Positions 41,878 to 53,412 of a stretch of 64,000 nt of DNA are shown here, piece after piece. The notes beneath the pieces were generated by a model. That model saw only the letters and a program-made list of their open reading frames with translations, was not told the origin of the DNA and did no database searches. Where the stretch lies: NCBI GenBank assembly GCA_037179335.1, contig JAKZHN010000006.1, positions 620,001 through 684,000 on the forward strand. The letters are read 5' to 3'. A program made the position numbers and the translations under genes. The DNA comes from Cyclaneusma minus (Eukaryota; Ascomycota; Leotiomycetes; Marthamycetales; Marthamycetaceae). Positions within the stretch are counted from its first letter, which is position 1. Each line of letters starts with the position of its first letter.

Positions 41878-44800
41878 TCTTCCTCGTATTAGCTCCCTGC
41901 TGCGTTTCAAGAGCTCGAATGTTTTCTGCAAGCACACACTCGGATATCACCGGGTTTGAGGAAAGACACGATACCCAGGGTCACGGCGTTTTTGGCGACT
42001 CGGACGTTGCAATTAAGGGGAATGGCATCTACTCTTCATATACCGTACTTTCGGCAGCAAGATTCACCTTTAGCATGTTATGGGTCATTTACACGGGGTG
42101 GCTAGCGATCGAAGTATTACCTGTTCCACCTTTTCTTGGTATGAAAGAGCCGAGCGCTCGGCAAGATCTACGATGGATTTCTGGCTACCTAAGGTTGGTC
42201 TCGATTGAAGAGACTTGTGATGGTCAACTCAGCGTTTGGAGAGGGGCATGCGCACTGCGTAGCACAGTCGAAGAGACACGTGGACTACCTATGATCCATC
42301 GAACTTTGTCCAATGATTCGGAGAGATTCGACAATTCTGGTCGTTGTCGTCGTGGTACAGGGATGGACTGACACCTCTGCTACTTTCTTTACTCCGAGAT
42401 GACAAGTGCTTACGGTGACAGCGGTCATGTGTTTGACCTAAGGGGTCTCACCCACATACCCTCCAGTTTTCTAAGATCAACGAGATGGGACTTGTAGATA
42501 GTGCAGCTCTACTGCAGCGGAACCTCAGCTGCTCAGATGGAAAGCATGGCTATCCCAAACTGCGATTCCTGCCATGTGCTTGTACGATTCCACAGTACGA
42601 TGATAAGCATGGCAGCCCAACGAAGGAAAATGCTAACTCGGGCACACAGTCCAGTATCCACCGCATCTCTCATTTTTCACTCCTCGTGACCTCGTTCAGT
42701 CATCATTTGTACTCCGCCTTTGTGCAGACACCCGCCAGTATCCAGCAGGTCGTCGAATACAAGAAATCTCGGCTCCTTTTAACCGAACGGCCAGAGGCGT
42801 TGTGATATCCCAGGGCCCCGGGAATTTCGTTTACACGGGGTTCCAAATGCCACATCCCGTCTCAATACCGGGTCTTATCCAAGGGGTATGTATACTCGTA
42901 TCTAACCCAATCACACTGTCACACAACGCCTTTGGTCGCGGCTAATCCTCTACGATAACCATCGTTTGTCTATACGCCATGGTAGCTGTCGCATATCCCA
43001 GCCCTACGGCTTACAACCAACATGGACTAGTTGGGTATTTCGCCATTGCAGCTGAAGATAAACACACGAGCTAACACACTGAGCGCCTATTCCGTCATCC
43101 ACACGTGGTCGTTCCACACCACGGAATTTCAGATTTCCATCTTCGTAAATTATCTACAACCCTGGTAATCGTTCCAGGATGCCCAATAATCGACCCCACA
43201 AACAGGAATGGCCATGTGTGCAGCGTAATATTGATCGCCGGGAAATTTCCAAGTCCAAGCGTTGCGGCGCAGACTTCTGACTTACCAAGCGCGAGGGGAC
43301 GGATGACAAAGGTGTGCATATATTTAGATCAGCCTCAATTCAATATCAAAAGAGCTCCGGACTGAACGCTTAGAGCACATGGAGAGTCCGGGAATGTCGC
43401 ACACGCCCTGGGGAGTTTGGGAACTTGGGCATGGGAATGCGGAGAGTGATGCTCGTCCTCTCGGGAAGCTGCCTTCGAATATGATCATATGGAGTCTTTT
43501 CAGGACTATGTGCTGGAACACTGGGTGGCGGGACCGTCAATGGTGCTCCAATGCGGCGGGTTGCTGCTTGCTGGCCTGCCACTGGCTGCTCGCTGAAAAG
43601 GGGTTTGGTAGATGGGTGGCACGGCATTTGGATGGCGGGGAGCCTGCAGCCTTATCACATTTTCCGAAGATGGGCTTTGACGGAAGTGATCAGATCGTGG
43701 ATTCGAGTGGATTGCCGGGATGGTCACCCATGAGGCATCATTTATGGTTGTGAGACATTACACCGCTTCTTGGAGTTGAGGCTCTACATGATACTGACGC
43801 CCTCGACGATGATTACATATCCCTCGCCTTGTATACCGTCTATTTTTCCTGTCGAACGCATACGGTAAGCTCAGCTCATACTGTTTTTTATGGTAGGATA
43901 CGGTTTTTTGAATTCCGATCTTTGCTACTTGCCAAGAATACTAACCCACGTTGCATCTTTACCTAGGTATGTGTTCAGGGGCATATCAAACGGCTGGTGG
44001 CAACCTGGTATGACTTAAACTTGACCTTCAAGTCATTATCCGAGAGTCTACCAGCTTGCTGGGTTCGTGTCAGTCCAGATGCGTGAATGACCAACCGATA
44101 GTCGCACCAAGCAGCAGCAGATTACTGAACCAAGCCCTCCAGGAACGATCGACCCAACGGTGTCTAATACGCCTCTTACTATAATCCTCCATGACGGCCC
44201 CATCCGTCTCTAAGCGGCTTCTGTAGCACCGTGTTACTGTGATCAGCATCCTAGCGTATCCTCGCGTGGCAGCAGAAGCGGCACGGCAGCTTGTCAGAGG
44301 TGAGCTCTCGCCAAATCTCTCTCAGAAAGAAGACACTTGGGGCCGGCCAGGCCGCATTTCGCATATATTTCGGCATATCAGTTGCCGATCCCATTTTAAA
44401 AAGCTGTGTAGCGTGTACCAGCTGGGAATGTATCTTCCCTTGTGTAATACAACTTGACACGAACTCATGGATATGCCGGCTAGCACCACCAGCCCGATTC
44501 TTACAGCAACCTGCTCATTCAGCATCAATGGATGATATTGGGCCACCGACTTCCTTCTTTGGCCGTTATTCACGCAGAAACATTTACCGGTTTGTTCTCG
44601 ATACATCCAACAGCTTGGTGGTACGTAGAGGTACTTGCTTACAGACATCAGACATCCCGGTTTCAAGTTGTCTAGGTATACACGTGGTCCAGATTATGCA
44701 TCAAATTTATCTATTCCCCAGCCGCTCAGCCTAGCCTCCGCCTCATGTCGTATTGTCCCTGGTACCAACGAACAGCCCTACAAGCGATAGGAATGAGGCT

Positions 44801-46627
44801 TGGCACAAGTCTTCGTAACATGACAGTCCGTCTCGCTTCTATCGCACAGCTTGCCATTGAATGAGCTAAGAACCCCCAGGGACACAGCATAGCAGGCAAC
44901 CCCAGATCCAGCGCCTCAACTCCCAATCCTTTGCCAAGCAGCCAAGCAAGCCATCGGAAAATAGCAAACGCCTTGCCAGCTGAAGTCAATATACTCACTC
45001 GTAAGATCGTAACTCCCGAGACCGCCTAGATTGCGGAGAGACTACATGACGGTGTTCTGCGCCATACTAAAGCATGAGAAGGGGACCGAGCGTGGGCTCT
45101 GTACTCTCGTACCGCTGCACCATTTGGGGTACCGAGGGGCTAGATATTGCGTGGGTCTGGTGGGTCGAAGGATTGCGTTGTTTGCATATCAGTGATGCCA
45201 ACACTTGACCACTTGAGCAGTGCCGTTATGTACCACAGTGATTCGGCATGTTCCTGAACCATACAGCCATGAGCCGTCTAGCTGGGGCTTGGGACGGGCA
45301 CGGAGAACGCTGGGGTAATGGAGATTAGGTTGCCAGCGGTGAGGTGGTCGGATATGTCTCCTTTTGTCAGACCCTGGGGGCTTTGGGGGCTGGCGTCGTC
45401 TGAAAGGGGCGAGAATACTGCATTTCTCAGAGACTCGGAACGTGGAATTCCTCGAGCACAGCACTACGGGCTCTTGCTGGCGACTTGTGTGCTTGGACAG
45501 TTCGGCGTTGCTGCCTTGCCGCTTCCTCACAGGTTCAAGATGCTACGAGGAGCTTCATGTTGGTTCGAACTGGCGCAATTCAGAGATGCCTTGGAAGAAG
45601 CGTTGCCTGAGAACATGAAAACATGCCCGTGTATAGACCGTTGATTTTGGAACCCCTTAAAAACTCAAGAAAAACCAGTATGTTAGAGATACCACTTACC
45701 TCAGTACCTGATTTTCAATTACCTCCCAAACATTGAGGCAGAAAAGATGGAATCCAATTCAGTCTATCATCAAACCTTGCCAGCATCTTCGCTGCTGAAC
45801 CACCCCTTTCCGCCGAGTCAAGCAAGAGCGCCGAGACGCTGGCCGCAGCCGTTCTGATTCTGACTTCTAATAGATCGATCACAGAGGTGATTTCCCGGTA
45901 TTCATGTTTTCTTAGTGACGAATATCTCTACCAGTTTGTGTGTCCTCAAACTACCAATGACTTCAAAAGCATCTGCTAACTAGAAACATTTTCAGTACCC
46001 ACAGGTAGGTGCCTAGACACCGAACTGACAGCTTCCTACTTCCTAGAGAACACGACGAAGCACTGACAGAAATAACTGGCGTGAGAAGGACCCGTCCAGT
46101 CGACAGCATACCGCTCTAGGAGCAAGCAAACCAATACTGTGAACGAGCTTCAAGATGTAGAAAACTATCATCGGTGTGAATCACCAGGTCGAACGACAGA
46201 TGCTGACAATCAGAATGTGGTATTCCTAACACATGAGACTAAATTATGTCCGTACAAATACAATCGCGCATCATTTTCGATTCGTCGCCATCTATTTTGC
46301 GCCGAAGCCCTTTAGCACCCAAGCTATGCCAGAAACGCCCCATTCCGTCAGCCCCAGGATATCATTCATGCCATTGTCCTTGCGTCATTTTTCCCTTTCC
46401 CATACCACAGTCTCGCCCAGTGCTACCCGTGAGCAGCCTCTCTGCTTTTCCATTCTTTTCAAAAATCAAACGCCGGAAAACTCCTCGTGAATGCGTGTAA
46501 ATGGTAAGACATGTGCCAAAATGCGCATCAGTACCAAGAGCTATGCAGTATCAAAAGAAGAGAGAGAGAGAGAGAAAAGCGATCCCCGCAGATCTCGACA
46601 CGGAAAGGACGGCGGGGAGCTATCAGT
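41878..46627. other. Gene-poor region, 4.7 kb
   Basis: No confident gene. Open frames at 43379-43753 (124 codons, Trp/Cys-rich) and 45318-45644 (108 codons) start with ATG but have weak codon bias and no recognised motif. The region separates the Zn2Cys6 factor from the permease. No transposon signature is seen. Confidence 0.5.
46558..46577. repeat. GA microsatellite
   Basis: A perfect (GA)n tract of about 20 bp, just past the permease 3' end. Confidence 0.85.
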
Positions 46628-48510
46628 TCACAACACATAGCGAAAGTACAAATTCTCCTTGTCGGTAAGATCATCAAAAGCGTGGAGACCTCTCTCGGAC
46701 TCAGGCAAGTTCAGGGCGTCGCGACGCTTGTTCTCTGCCTTGAGGAGGGAGTAGTAGAGCAGCGAGCAGACGATCATGATGCAGTAGCTGGAATGAGATG
46801 TCAGCTTCAGATCGGGAGATAGAGTAAGGATTGGAGGGTGAAGATTGGAGAGTGAGGACGACATACCTGATAATCACCGCCTCGTACAATTCAGGGTAAT
46901 GCTGATCCTTCGTCCCAGAGACGACGAGCTGAGGACCGACGATGTTGCCAACGCAGTACGCGGTATACACCGTAGCAGCAACGACACTTCTCTTCGTACT
47001 GCCCGCCACATTCGCCATAGCGAGAATCATAATCAGACACACAACGGGCCCATAGAAACCCAGCAAACAAAAGCCTGCCACGGGAGTTACGGCATGGTAG
47101 TACCAATCCGACTTCCAAATCATAACACAGCCCGCAATAATCGGGAAAGAGCAAAGAATCAGCATAGGCGTGCGCGGGTTGGTAATATGAATCTTCCTCA
47201 GCAACCCCCCAGCTTTCGGCGACGTGCTGATCCAGCCGGTAAGAAGAATAAACACAAATGCGATAAAACCAAGCGGGAATTGAAGCAGAATAGTATCCAG
47301 CTGATCGTAGCCAAAGCTTTGTACAATGAGGGGACCGAATCCGGAAACCGCGCCGTTGACGATGTAGGCGGAGGCCATCATGATGAAGATGAGGTAGAGC
47401 TTGATGTCGGTGAAGGCTTCGATGACTTGGTACATTTTGAATTCTTTGTTGCGGATACCGGTCTGGCCAGCGCGGAGACGCTCAATGGCGATGTCTTGCT
47501 CGAAGGGGGTGAGGAATTTCGCTTTCATGGGGTTGGAGGGGACGAAGAAACACCAGATGCCGAAGATAACGGTAAGGCAGCCGGCGAGGATGTAGATGTA
47601 TTGCCAGCCGTGGAGCGAGCCGCCGGAAATCTGGGCGAATCCGTAGTTCATTCCGCCACCGATGATTGTGAACTGGGTGTTGGTTAGCAGAGGTTCGCAG
47701 ATGATGCTATGTCTCGAGAGCTGGATTGTCTTTCGACGATTCGGCCTCATGATAGTGGCGGATTTCAGGGGGCATTGTACATACTAATCCAGTAGACGAG
47801 AACCAGAGAGCTTGTCTAAGAGACTGTTCTTGCTGCGTATAAAATGAGGCAACGATGGTCATGAACGCTGTGGGGATGACACTCTCAATGAATCCCAGGA
47901 AGAAGCGCTGAGCGTACAACCCTTGCCAGGTAGTCACAGCAGCCGTCAAGGCGCAAGTCAAACCCCAGAAACAAACCAAGACACCGAGGGTGAATCCGAG
48001 GCGCAGCCTCTGAATTAAGAACGTCATGGGATAGATTCCAGCCAACATGCCGAAGAAGAACATAGAGATCGCCCAACTCAGACGCGACGTGCTAACGGTA
48101 ACAGGACGGGTGCTATAGTCGACAACGAAAAGACCGAGGTCTTCTGGCATCTTGAATAGCACGGCACTGCTGATAATTGCCTTGTCGTAGAAAACCAGCC
48201 CGTGTCCCAGAATCATGGCTGGGAGCAGGAACTTGTCGATTTTCCGGACGACGCGTTTTGCCATTACTGGGTCCAGGGGCTCTGATGGCTCGGGCGAGTT
48301 GACTGGTCCATCTTCGGTTTTCGCTCGGTGTAGTCGCTCTGGGTCTTCGGAGGTTGGGCTGCCAGCACGTGTGGAGTTCGATGTTGCGCTTTCGTCTTCC
48401 TTTCTTGATGGAACACTGAGATGTTTCCCCTTTTCAGATGTGCTGTCTATCTCTTTCGAGAGCCTCGGGAGAACATCCTGAGCCGGAACTTCAATTGGTA
48501 GGGGATCCAT
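46628..48510 (-). CDS. MFS permease of the Dal5/anion:cation symporter family
   Basis: Three exons: 47785-48510, 46867-47672 and 46628-46787. Introns are 112 and 79 nt (GTATGT donors; TGCTAAC branch in the first). ATG at 48510 gives 563 aa; the longer frame would need a TTG start. A hydrophilic N-terminus of about 90 residues precedes the first helix (FLLPAMILGHGLVFYDKAII, where Dal5-type proteins have a similar DK). Twelve membrane segments are arranged 6+6, with a loop (residues about 300-330) between. QRFFLGFIESVIPTAFM is the helix-5 motif seen in allantoate permease relatives, and GLFTIIGGGMNYGFAQI spans the first exon junction. Substrate cannot be assigned: the family moves allantoate, nicotinate, pantothenate, sugar acids and others as anions with protons. 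Location is presumably the plasma membrane. Confidence 0.9.
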
Positions 48511-48950
48511 TTCGACTTGACTGAACCGGGTTAAGATATTGATAGACCGAATCCCTGGTCTTGGTGGTCTCAATGGCAGACCTGTAGTGATTCAAGCCGC
48601 AGTGGGATTGATGCTTGCAGGCTCAAACGACTCGAGTACTCGACATATGAATATGGTGACAGCGGGAGTATGTCGATATCAAGTAAGGAAACATTCTAGA
48701 AAACTGAGGACATGATGAATGTCATATATCGAAAGAAAATCCAGCCTCGCTTACACTGCAGACTCCTACCGTAGTACATTTCGATGTACCGGGGCTGTGC
48801 CTCGATCCTCTATCTTAGGCTATCTCAACAGCCCACAATACACAAAGTTCAGCCTTTTGGTACCAGAGTCCAGGGTTTGAGTAACACAAGGGGCTCCACG
48901 ATCTGCATGAAACTAACAAACTCCAGAAAGCTGAATAAGATAGGGCCATA
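48511..48950. other. Intergenic region
   Basis: Upstream flank of the permease gene. Nothing recognisable. Confidence 0.4.
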
Positions 48951-49310
48951 CTAAGACTCCTTAGGCTTGGCCTTTGATTCGCCGTGGAAGGAAGCAAAGT
49001 GTGGCAGACGAGCTGAAACGAAATTGCCGGGGAGGCTTGGGGATGACGGTTTGTGGTCTGGGACGGTTGTGGTGTCGCGTGGGCGGCCGGGATGCGCGCA
49101 ATCAGTGTGGATGCGGATTGGCCGAGTGCCTGGGGATGGAATAAGCGTAGAAGTCCAAAGGAAGCCGTTTGAATGGCAGGATCTGGCACTGGAAACTGAG
49201 GTTGACGAGTCGAAGGATGCAAGTGGAAAACTCAGAACGCCATCGATCTTGTGGTACTCGGGGGACACAGTCAGCGCGACAATGACAGCAGCGGTGGGAG
49301 ACGAGGACAC
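48951..49310 (-). CDS. Hypothetical protein, C-terminal coding segment (start unresolved)
   Basis: The minus-strand frame of 119 codons ending at 48951 has fungal-type codon use with mainly C or T in third positions (GTC, TAC, AAG, TTC, GGC). Sequence begins near SSSPTAAVIVALTVSPEYHK and ends HGESKAKPKES. Upstream on the same strand, frames at 49513-49320 also look coding but are out of phase, so a further exon or a frameshift may exist. The opposite strand has an open frame at 49111-49437 with weaker bias. I do not recognise the protein; a small secreted or surface protein cannot be judged without its N-terminus. Confidence 0.35.
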   Translation of the reverse strand: MSSSPTAAVIVALTVSPEYHKIDGVLSFPLASFDSSTSVSSARSCHSNGFLWTSTLIPSPGTRPIRIHTDCAHPGRPRDTTTVPDHKPSSPSLPGNFVSARLPHFASFHGESKAKPKES

Positions 49311-49513
49311 CTCGAGAGTCGGAGTCTGCAGTTTGTACCCCCAACTGGCCCCACAGACCCAGGGCTTCCGTCGGCAATTTTCCAGGAGCTCCTACTCGAG
49401 GTTCCAACGACATATCGGGTGCGTATGTCAAAGCTGAAAGTGAAAGGCGCCAAACTGTGATGGTTGTGCAGATGTTGATTGGAGAGAAGCGCGAGGCCGG
49501 CAAGTTTGCACAT

Positions 49514-50126
49514 TAGCGTATTGGTCAGCGCCAAGCCCGCGACCAATCCGGGGGCTGATATAAGAGTCCCCACTTAGTACATGTCTTTTTATATCTTTTG
49601 GTGACGGATCGCACCAGACCTAGTACCATAAAAACCTAGATGACATGCCTCATTTATCAGGAAGTTGGTTTGTCAGTATGTATCCAGATTTGGGTCTGGA
49701 TGCACTCAACTTTCAAGCAGCTGATAGTTTGATATGGTTGCGCATTACTCAGAAACTTCGTTATAGAAAACCGAAAACTGAAATGTAAAAAAGCGAGATT
49801 CGGCCCAAACAGAGCTGAAATCTTAAACGAGAAAGGAAATCCATAGTGTAGTTTCACTGGTCAAAACCGCTTTCCGTGTCTTGCGACCCGTCTCTCCAGA
49901 ACCACCATCCACCCTCACTGTTGCACTGCATGATTTGAACACGGAATTGCGTGGCTCTTGCCCAGCATCGACAAGTTAATCAGTTAAGAAGGTACTTTTC
50001 AAGGATAGCCCATGACTGGAGGCTGCACTGCCAAAGCCATTCTGCATTATGTCTGCACAGCACAGTCAGTCCGTCAATCAGCTCGTCGAACCTTACGTGT
50101 ACTGCCCGCCCATCAGAACATGAAAT
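49514..50126. other. Intergenic region
   Basis: AT-rich; nothing recognisable. Confidence 0.4.
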
Positions 50127-50600
50127 ATGAAACCTGCAATACCAATGAATCATCAAAACACCTCAGTCGCTAATAACCTTATCATAGATGTGTTAGGATC
50201 AGTTCCAGATCAGAGACCGTCTCAAGCTTTCTCGCCCTCACAGACCGACCTCGACTTCCCCGTCCTCTCCATTCTCCCGCTCCCGCTCGCGGCCCTTCAA
50301 TCCTCTGTCCCTCTACACCTCCACCACCCCACTCTCCTTCTCTCACATCCCACAAGCAACCCAGACTTCCTCACCACCACCCCAATACCTCTCCCCACCA
50401 CTGCCTTCAGACTTCCCACCAACTCCCCCATCTCCTCTCCACTCAACACAGTCGTCCCCAGCTTCCTCCCCACACCCAAACTATACGCAAAAGCCGCCAT
50501 TGAAATTCCCACTGCCTTAAATATCCACTACCAGCACTCTCAAACCCCCCACAGTTCCCCTCACAAAAACCCCACCCCCACACTGCTCTTGGTCAGATAG
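50127..50600 (+). CDS. Small hypothetical protein, Pro/Leu/Thr-rich
   Basis: A frame of 157 codons from ATG at 50127. Third positions are overwhelmingly C, A or T with almost no G, giving a C-rich plus strand. The translation contains regular segments (LDFPVLSILPLPLAALQSSV, TALNIHYQHSQ) that look like folded protein rather than random reading. The complementary strand is also partly open (50297-50512), so strand is not certain. No domain is recognised. The stop is 142 bp before the tRNA-Asn gene on the other strand. Confidence 0.4.
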   Translation: MKPAIPMNHQNTSVANNLIIDVLGSVPDQRPSQAFSPSQTDLDFPVLSILPLPLAALQSSVPLHLHHPTLLLSHPTSNPDFLTTTPIPLPTTAFRLPTNSPISSPLNTVVPSFLPTPKLYAKAAIEIPTALNIHYQHSQTPHSSPHKNPTPTLLLVR

Positions 50601-50742
50601 TTTCGTTTATCAATGATCCCGCCAGCTGATCAAGGCCATGCCCACACCAAAACCTAAAATTCCGCGCTCCTCTTCCCCATGCGATAAAAAAATCGAGCCA
50701 CAACTCGATGAGTCAAAAAAGCCAGAAAAAACAAAATATGAA

Positions 50743-50816
50743 CTCCCCCGGGTGGGCTCGAACCACCAACCTCTCGATTAACAGTCGAACGCGCTAGCCA
50801 ATTGCGCCACGGAGGA
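50743..50816 (-). tRNA. tRNA-Asn (GTT)
   Basis: 74 nt without intron. The acceptor stem pairs TCCTCCG with CGGGGGA (one T-G wobble) with discriminator G. The anticodon loop is CTGTTAA with GTT. The A box (TGGCGCAATTGG) and B box (GGTTCGAGCC) are canonical, and the T stem GGTGG/CCACC pairs fully. Confidence 0.95.
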
Positions 50817-51204
50817 TGTGCTTGAATTGTTGAAATGCCGGCACAATTTTCGCAAGATGTACCGAAAGCATTCGCTTTGATGCTTGAAATCGAAGAAAGC
50901 ACAACGAGTAGGGAGAACGGCGATAGACAATAATCCCATACTTTGGAACTTTGCGTTTTAGATGCCACTGAGCATGATCCGGGTAATGATGATCAGTCCA
51001 ACATAAATGAGACACAACTTACAGAGGCCGCGACTTGTTGCCGACTCCGAAAAGATAAGTTGTCGTCGACGTCGCTATGTAGATAACAGCGGCAGTGCTC
51101 GAAGGAAATGGATGGACGAATTTCCAGGATTACCTATGGTATCGATGAGTCGCGTCACACTACAGCAAACGAGGCCGTTGTATAATATGCCGTGTTAGAT
51201 CTTT
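50817..51204. other. Intergenic region
   Basis: Upstream flank of tRNA-Asn and 3' flank of the ORF at 51205. Nothing recognisable. Confidence 0.4.
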
Positions 51205-51747
51205 TCAGTCGTACAAAATGTCGCCAATCTGATAAGGCAATGGTCGCGGCGTGCCATCGTCGAATCCGTGAGCCTGGTAGCTGGACCATGGGATCGAGTT
51301 ACGAGCTGAAAGGGTAACATGACACAGATTCTGGAGTGTAGCAGCAAAATCCTCACACTCGAAACGAATAGTTGTGAATAGTTGTAAAGAAATGGCTCGA
51401 ATAACGACCTTTTGAAAGGATTCGTGTGTCTTCCCGTGAATAAAGGGATCGGGGAGTGCCAAGCTACTAGCCCCAACTCTCCAGACCTGGGCCGTGCACG
51501 CTGGCTCAGACAACCGTGTCGACGCGCCCGCATCCTTCATCCTTTCTGATTTTCCACATGATCCCAAATTCTCTCGTGATGCCGATTCCAGAATGCATTC
51601 TTTCATACACTCCAGAGAAAAACTCGCCAATTTCCCGAGTCCTGCGACCTGGCTCTGTCCGTGTCGAACCACGTCGATCAAACGGAATTCCACCTTCAGC
51701 CCTGTACGCTTCAGCTCAAACTCGACATGGTCGGAGGAAAGATCCAT
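51205..51747 (-). CDS. Hypothetical protein, 180 aa
   Basis: ATG at 51745-51747, stop at 51205. The translation is balanced in composition, with hydrophobic patterning (FEKVVIRAISLQLF-like helix at about 118-131; exact segment SFQKVVIRAISLQLFTTIRF) and no low complexity. No domain or targeting signal is recognised. The C-terminal sequence ends PLPYQIGDILYD. It lies on the same strand as decayed-looking coding pieces at 52140-53250, so it may be the last exon of a larger gene. Confidence 0.45.
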   Translation of the reverse strand: MDLSSDHVEFELKRTGLKVEFRLIDVVRHGQSQVAGLGKLASFSLECMKECILESASRENLGSCGKSERMKDAGASTRLSEPACTAQVWRVGASSLALPDPFIHGKTHESFQKVVIRAISLQLFTTIRFECEDFAATLQNLCHVTLSARNSIPWSSYQAHGFDDGTPRPLPYQIGDILYD

Positions 51748-52139
51748 TTTCTGACTTGATGACCTCCAAGCTTCGTGGGTCAGCTCTTAACCCCTTCTAG
51801 CTCGCATTACTACCTTGGACCCAAGAGTGCAAGGGCGTTCATGACGATACCTGTGGGGGAATACCTTTTCCCTCTGTATCGTTTCTTGATGCGGACGAGG
51901 TAATTGCAGACCGGGCTTTGCAGTCAAAAGCTTCTTTGCGGAGGTGAGGCATCTCTCATTCATTGTGGCTTCTTTGCTGTCACTCAAGCTTGATATACGG
52001 CTCCTTTCACTTGGTAGCCTCCTACATTTTTGTCATAAGTACTACCACGAAATTGCAGATCATCTTGCTTTCTTTCAAGTAGCCTGCTTTGGTTTTCTTT
52101 CAAACTCTCGTATTCTGTTTTTCATCAGGTGTCCCATAT
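51748..52139. other. Intergenic or intronic region
   Basis: AT-rich, no coding signal. It separates the 180-aa ORF from the minus-strand coding pieces upstream. Confidence 0.3.
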
Positions 52140-53250
52140 TTCAATGTAAGCATCTGCCATAGGCTGAATCTTCCTTCACGAAGAGCTGGGACCAGAACTC
52201 GGGGCTCAAAGCCGCCAACTCGATTTCTGGATGCTTTTCAGGGGCTTCTAAGTTCTTGCGGAGAAAAGCCAAATGCCCTTCTTGAAGTCGGCCTACACGT
52301 TACACCCCAGCCTCCTCTTTCGAAGGTTTTGCATGCAATTGTAAGGCAGTCGGAAACGGAGTTCGTGTACGTTCCGTTCAGGGGCAGGAAAGCTCGTTGC
52401 ACGGTATTCTGCCTGCGATGGCTCGATATCTAGTGAAATGACTGTCTTCGTCGCTTCGATGCTGCTGCGAACATTGTCCGGATTGGCCCGAATGCGAGAA
52501 ACAGAGACTTGGTAAAGATTGGGGGTCGCCTTGTATGCGACTTTGGAAGCCAGTAGCTGTCAGAACACAGAAGAACGAAAATGCAACAAAAAGGTACTGA
52601 CGAATCTGAACTGGGGAATTATCAGGTTCCCTACCAATGATTTTGCAAGCTCTGCGTGCCTTAGCATGACGAGTAAGAGCTTTCGAGGATCTACTCATTG
52701 AGCCACTAGGTATGCTTCGGATTGGAGGTTTGATCGACAGGTTGATACATAAGAGCCCTCTTGAAAGGAAAATTGATTGACACCGGTGCTTCTAGGACTG
52801 AGGTGAGTTGTCAAGACAGTACGGTTCAGTTGGTTTCCAGTGAGATGAAGTCCAAGCAGGCCGCGTCTTTGCGTAAGCTGCCTATCTTTTGGTTTGTTGT
52901 TGTTGGTCGCTTCTGGAAGGGCGAGTCGGCGCTTGTTTCAACGCAGCTGGAGGTGTCGCCCAGCTTCCTCTCCAGATCAATCAGTATCTTGGGGTAGAGT
53001 GTCTTGTTACTCCCGTCAGCAGTATTGAAAGGGGCAAATGGCAGTATTCGTGATGTTCTGGGAGTCGCAGAAGACCACATCTCTGATGGCAAGTCAACGT
53101 TTCCCAAATTCGCTTTCGTCTGAACTTGATCCGGGGTCCCGGGGCAATGTAGCCGTTCAGGTCAACAGCTGCTCCAGATTTTGGCGCTGGATTTAAGCTT
53201 GGTCTTTTAGCGTCAAAAGCGGGAATTGGAGCTGTTTTGTTGCACATCGC
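52140..53250 (-). pseudogene. Probable decayed or multi-exon gene, unknown family
   Basis: Several minus-strand pieces read like protein but change frame or meet stops. From 5' to 3' they are: KTAPIPAFDAKRPSLNPAPK (about 53240-53130), then RTSRILPFAPFNTADGSNKT (53060-52826 frame), then SRSSKALTRHAKARRACKII joining through a possible 41-nt intron to SHTRRPPIFTKSLFLAFGPI, and lastly HPEIELAALSPEFWSQLFVK (about 52230-52150). At least one stop (TAG near 52435) and two frame changes separate them. Plus-strand frames overlap, for example 52089-52433. Either this is a pseudogene or a gene whose short introns I cannot resolve. No family is recognised. Confidence 0.3.
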
Positions 53251-53412
53251 TCTCGCCCGGCCGTGGCCCTCGCCCCGGGTCGCCCGACCGCACCTCCTCG
53301 AACTTCCCTTTACCTCGGCGCGTTTTGTTTCACATCGCTCCCTCCTCTGCTCCACCGCACCTTCCCACCCCCAACTCCTTTTGCCTCGATGCGTTTTGTT
53401 GTATATCGCTCG
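53231..53412 (+). repeat. Three-copy imperfect repeat
   Basis: The phrase GCGTTTTGTTNNAYATCGCTC occurs at 53231, 53320 and 53390, each followed by a C/T-rich spacer and preceded (copies 2 and 3) by a TTACCTCG/TTGCCTCG box. Copies are 70-89 bp apart and moderately diverged. Confidence 0.6.

Noticed and set aside
46558..46577. GA tract as a GAGA-type regulatory element
   Set aside because: It lies at the 3' end of the permease and is a plain microsatellite; no promoter context is visible.
46845..47687. A 280-codon open frame opposite the MFS permease
   Set aside because: It overlaps exon 2 and an intron of the permease, is His/Asp-rich and lacks any motif.
48967..49437. 156-codon plus-strand frame as the gene of this interval
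   Set aside because: It lacks an ATG near its beginning (first is at 49111) and has weaker codon bias than the complementary strand; kept only as an alternative.
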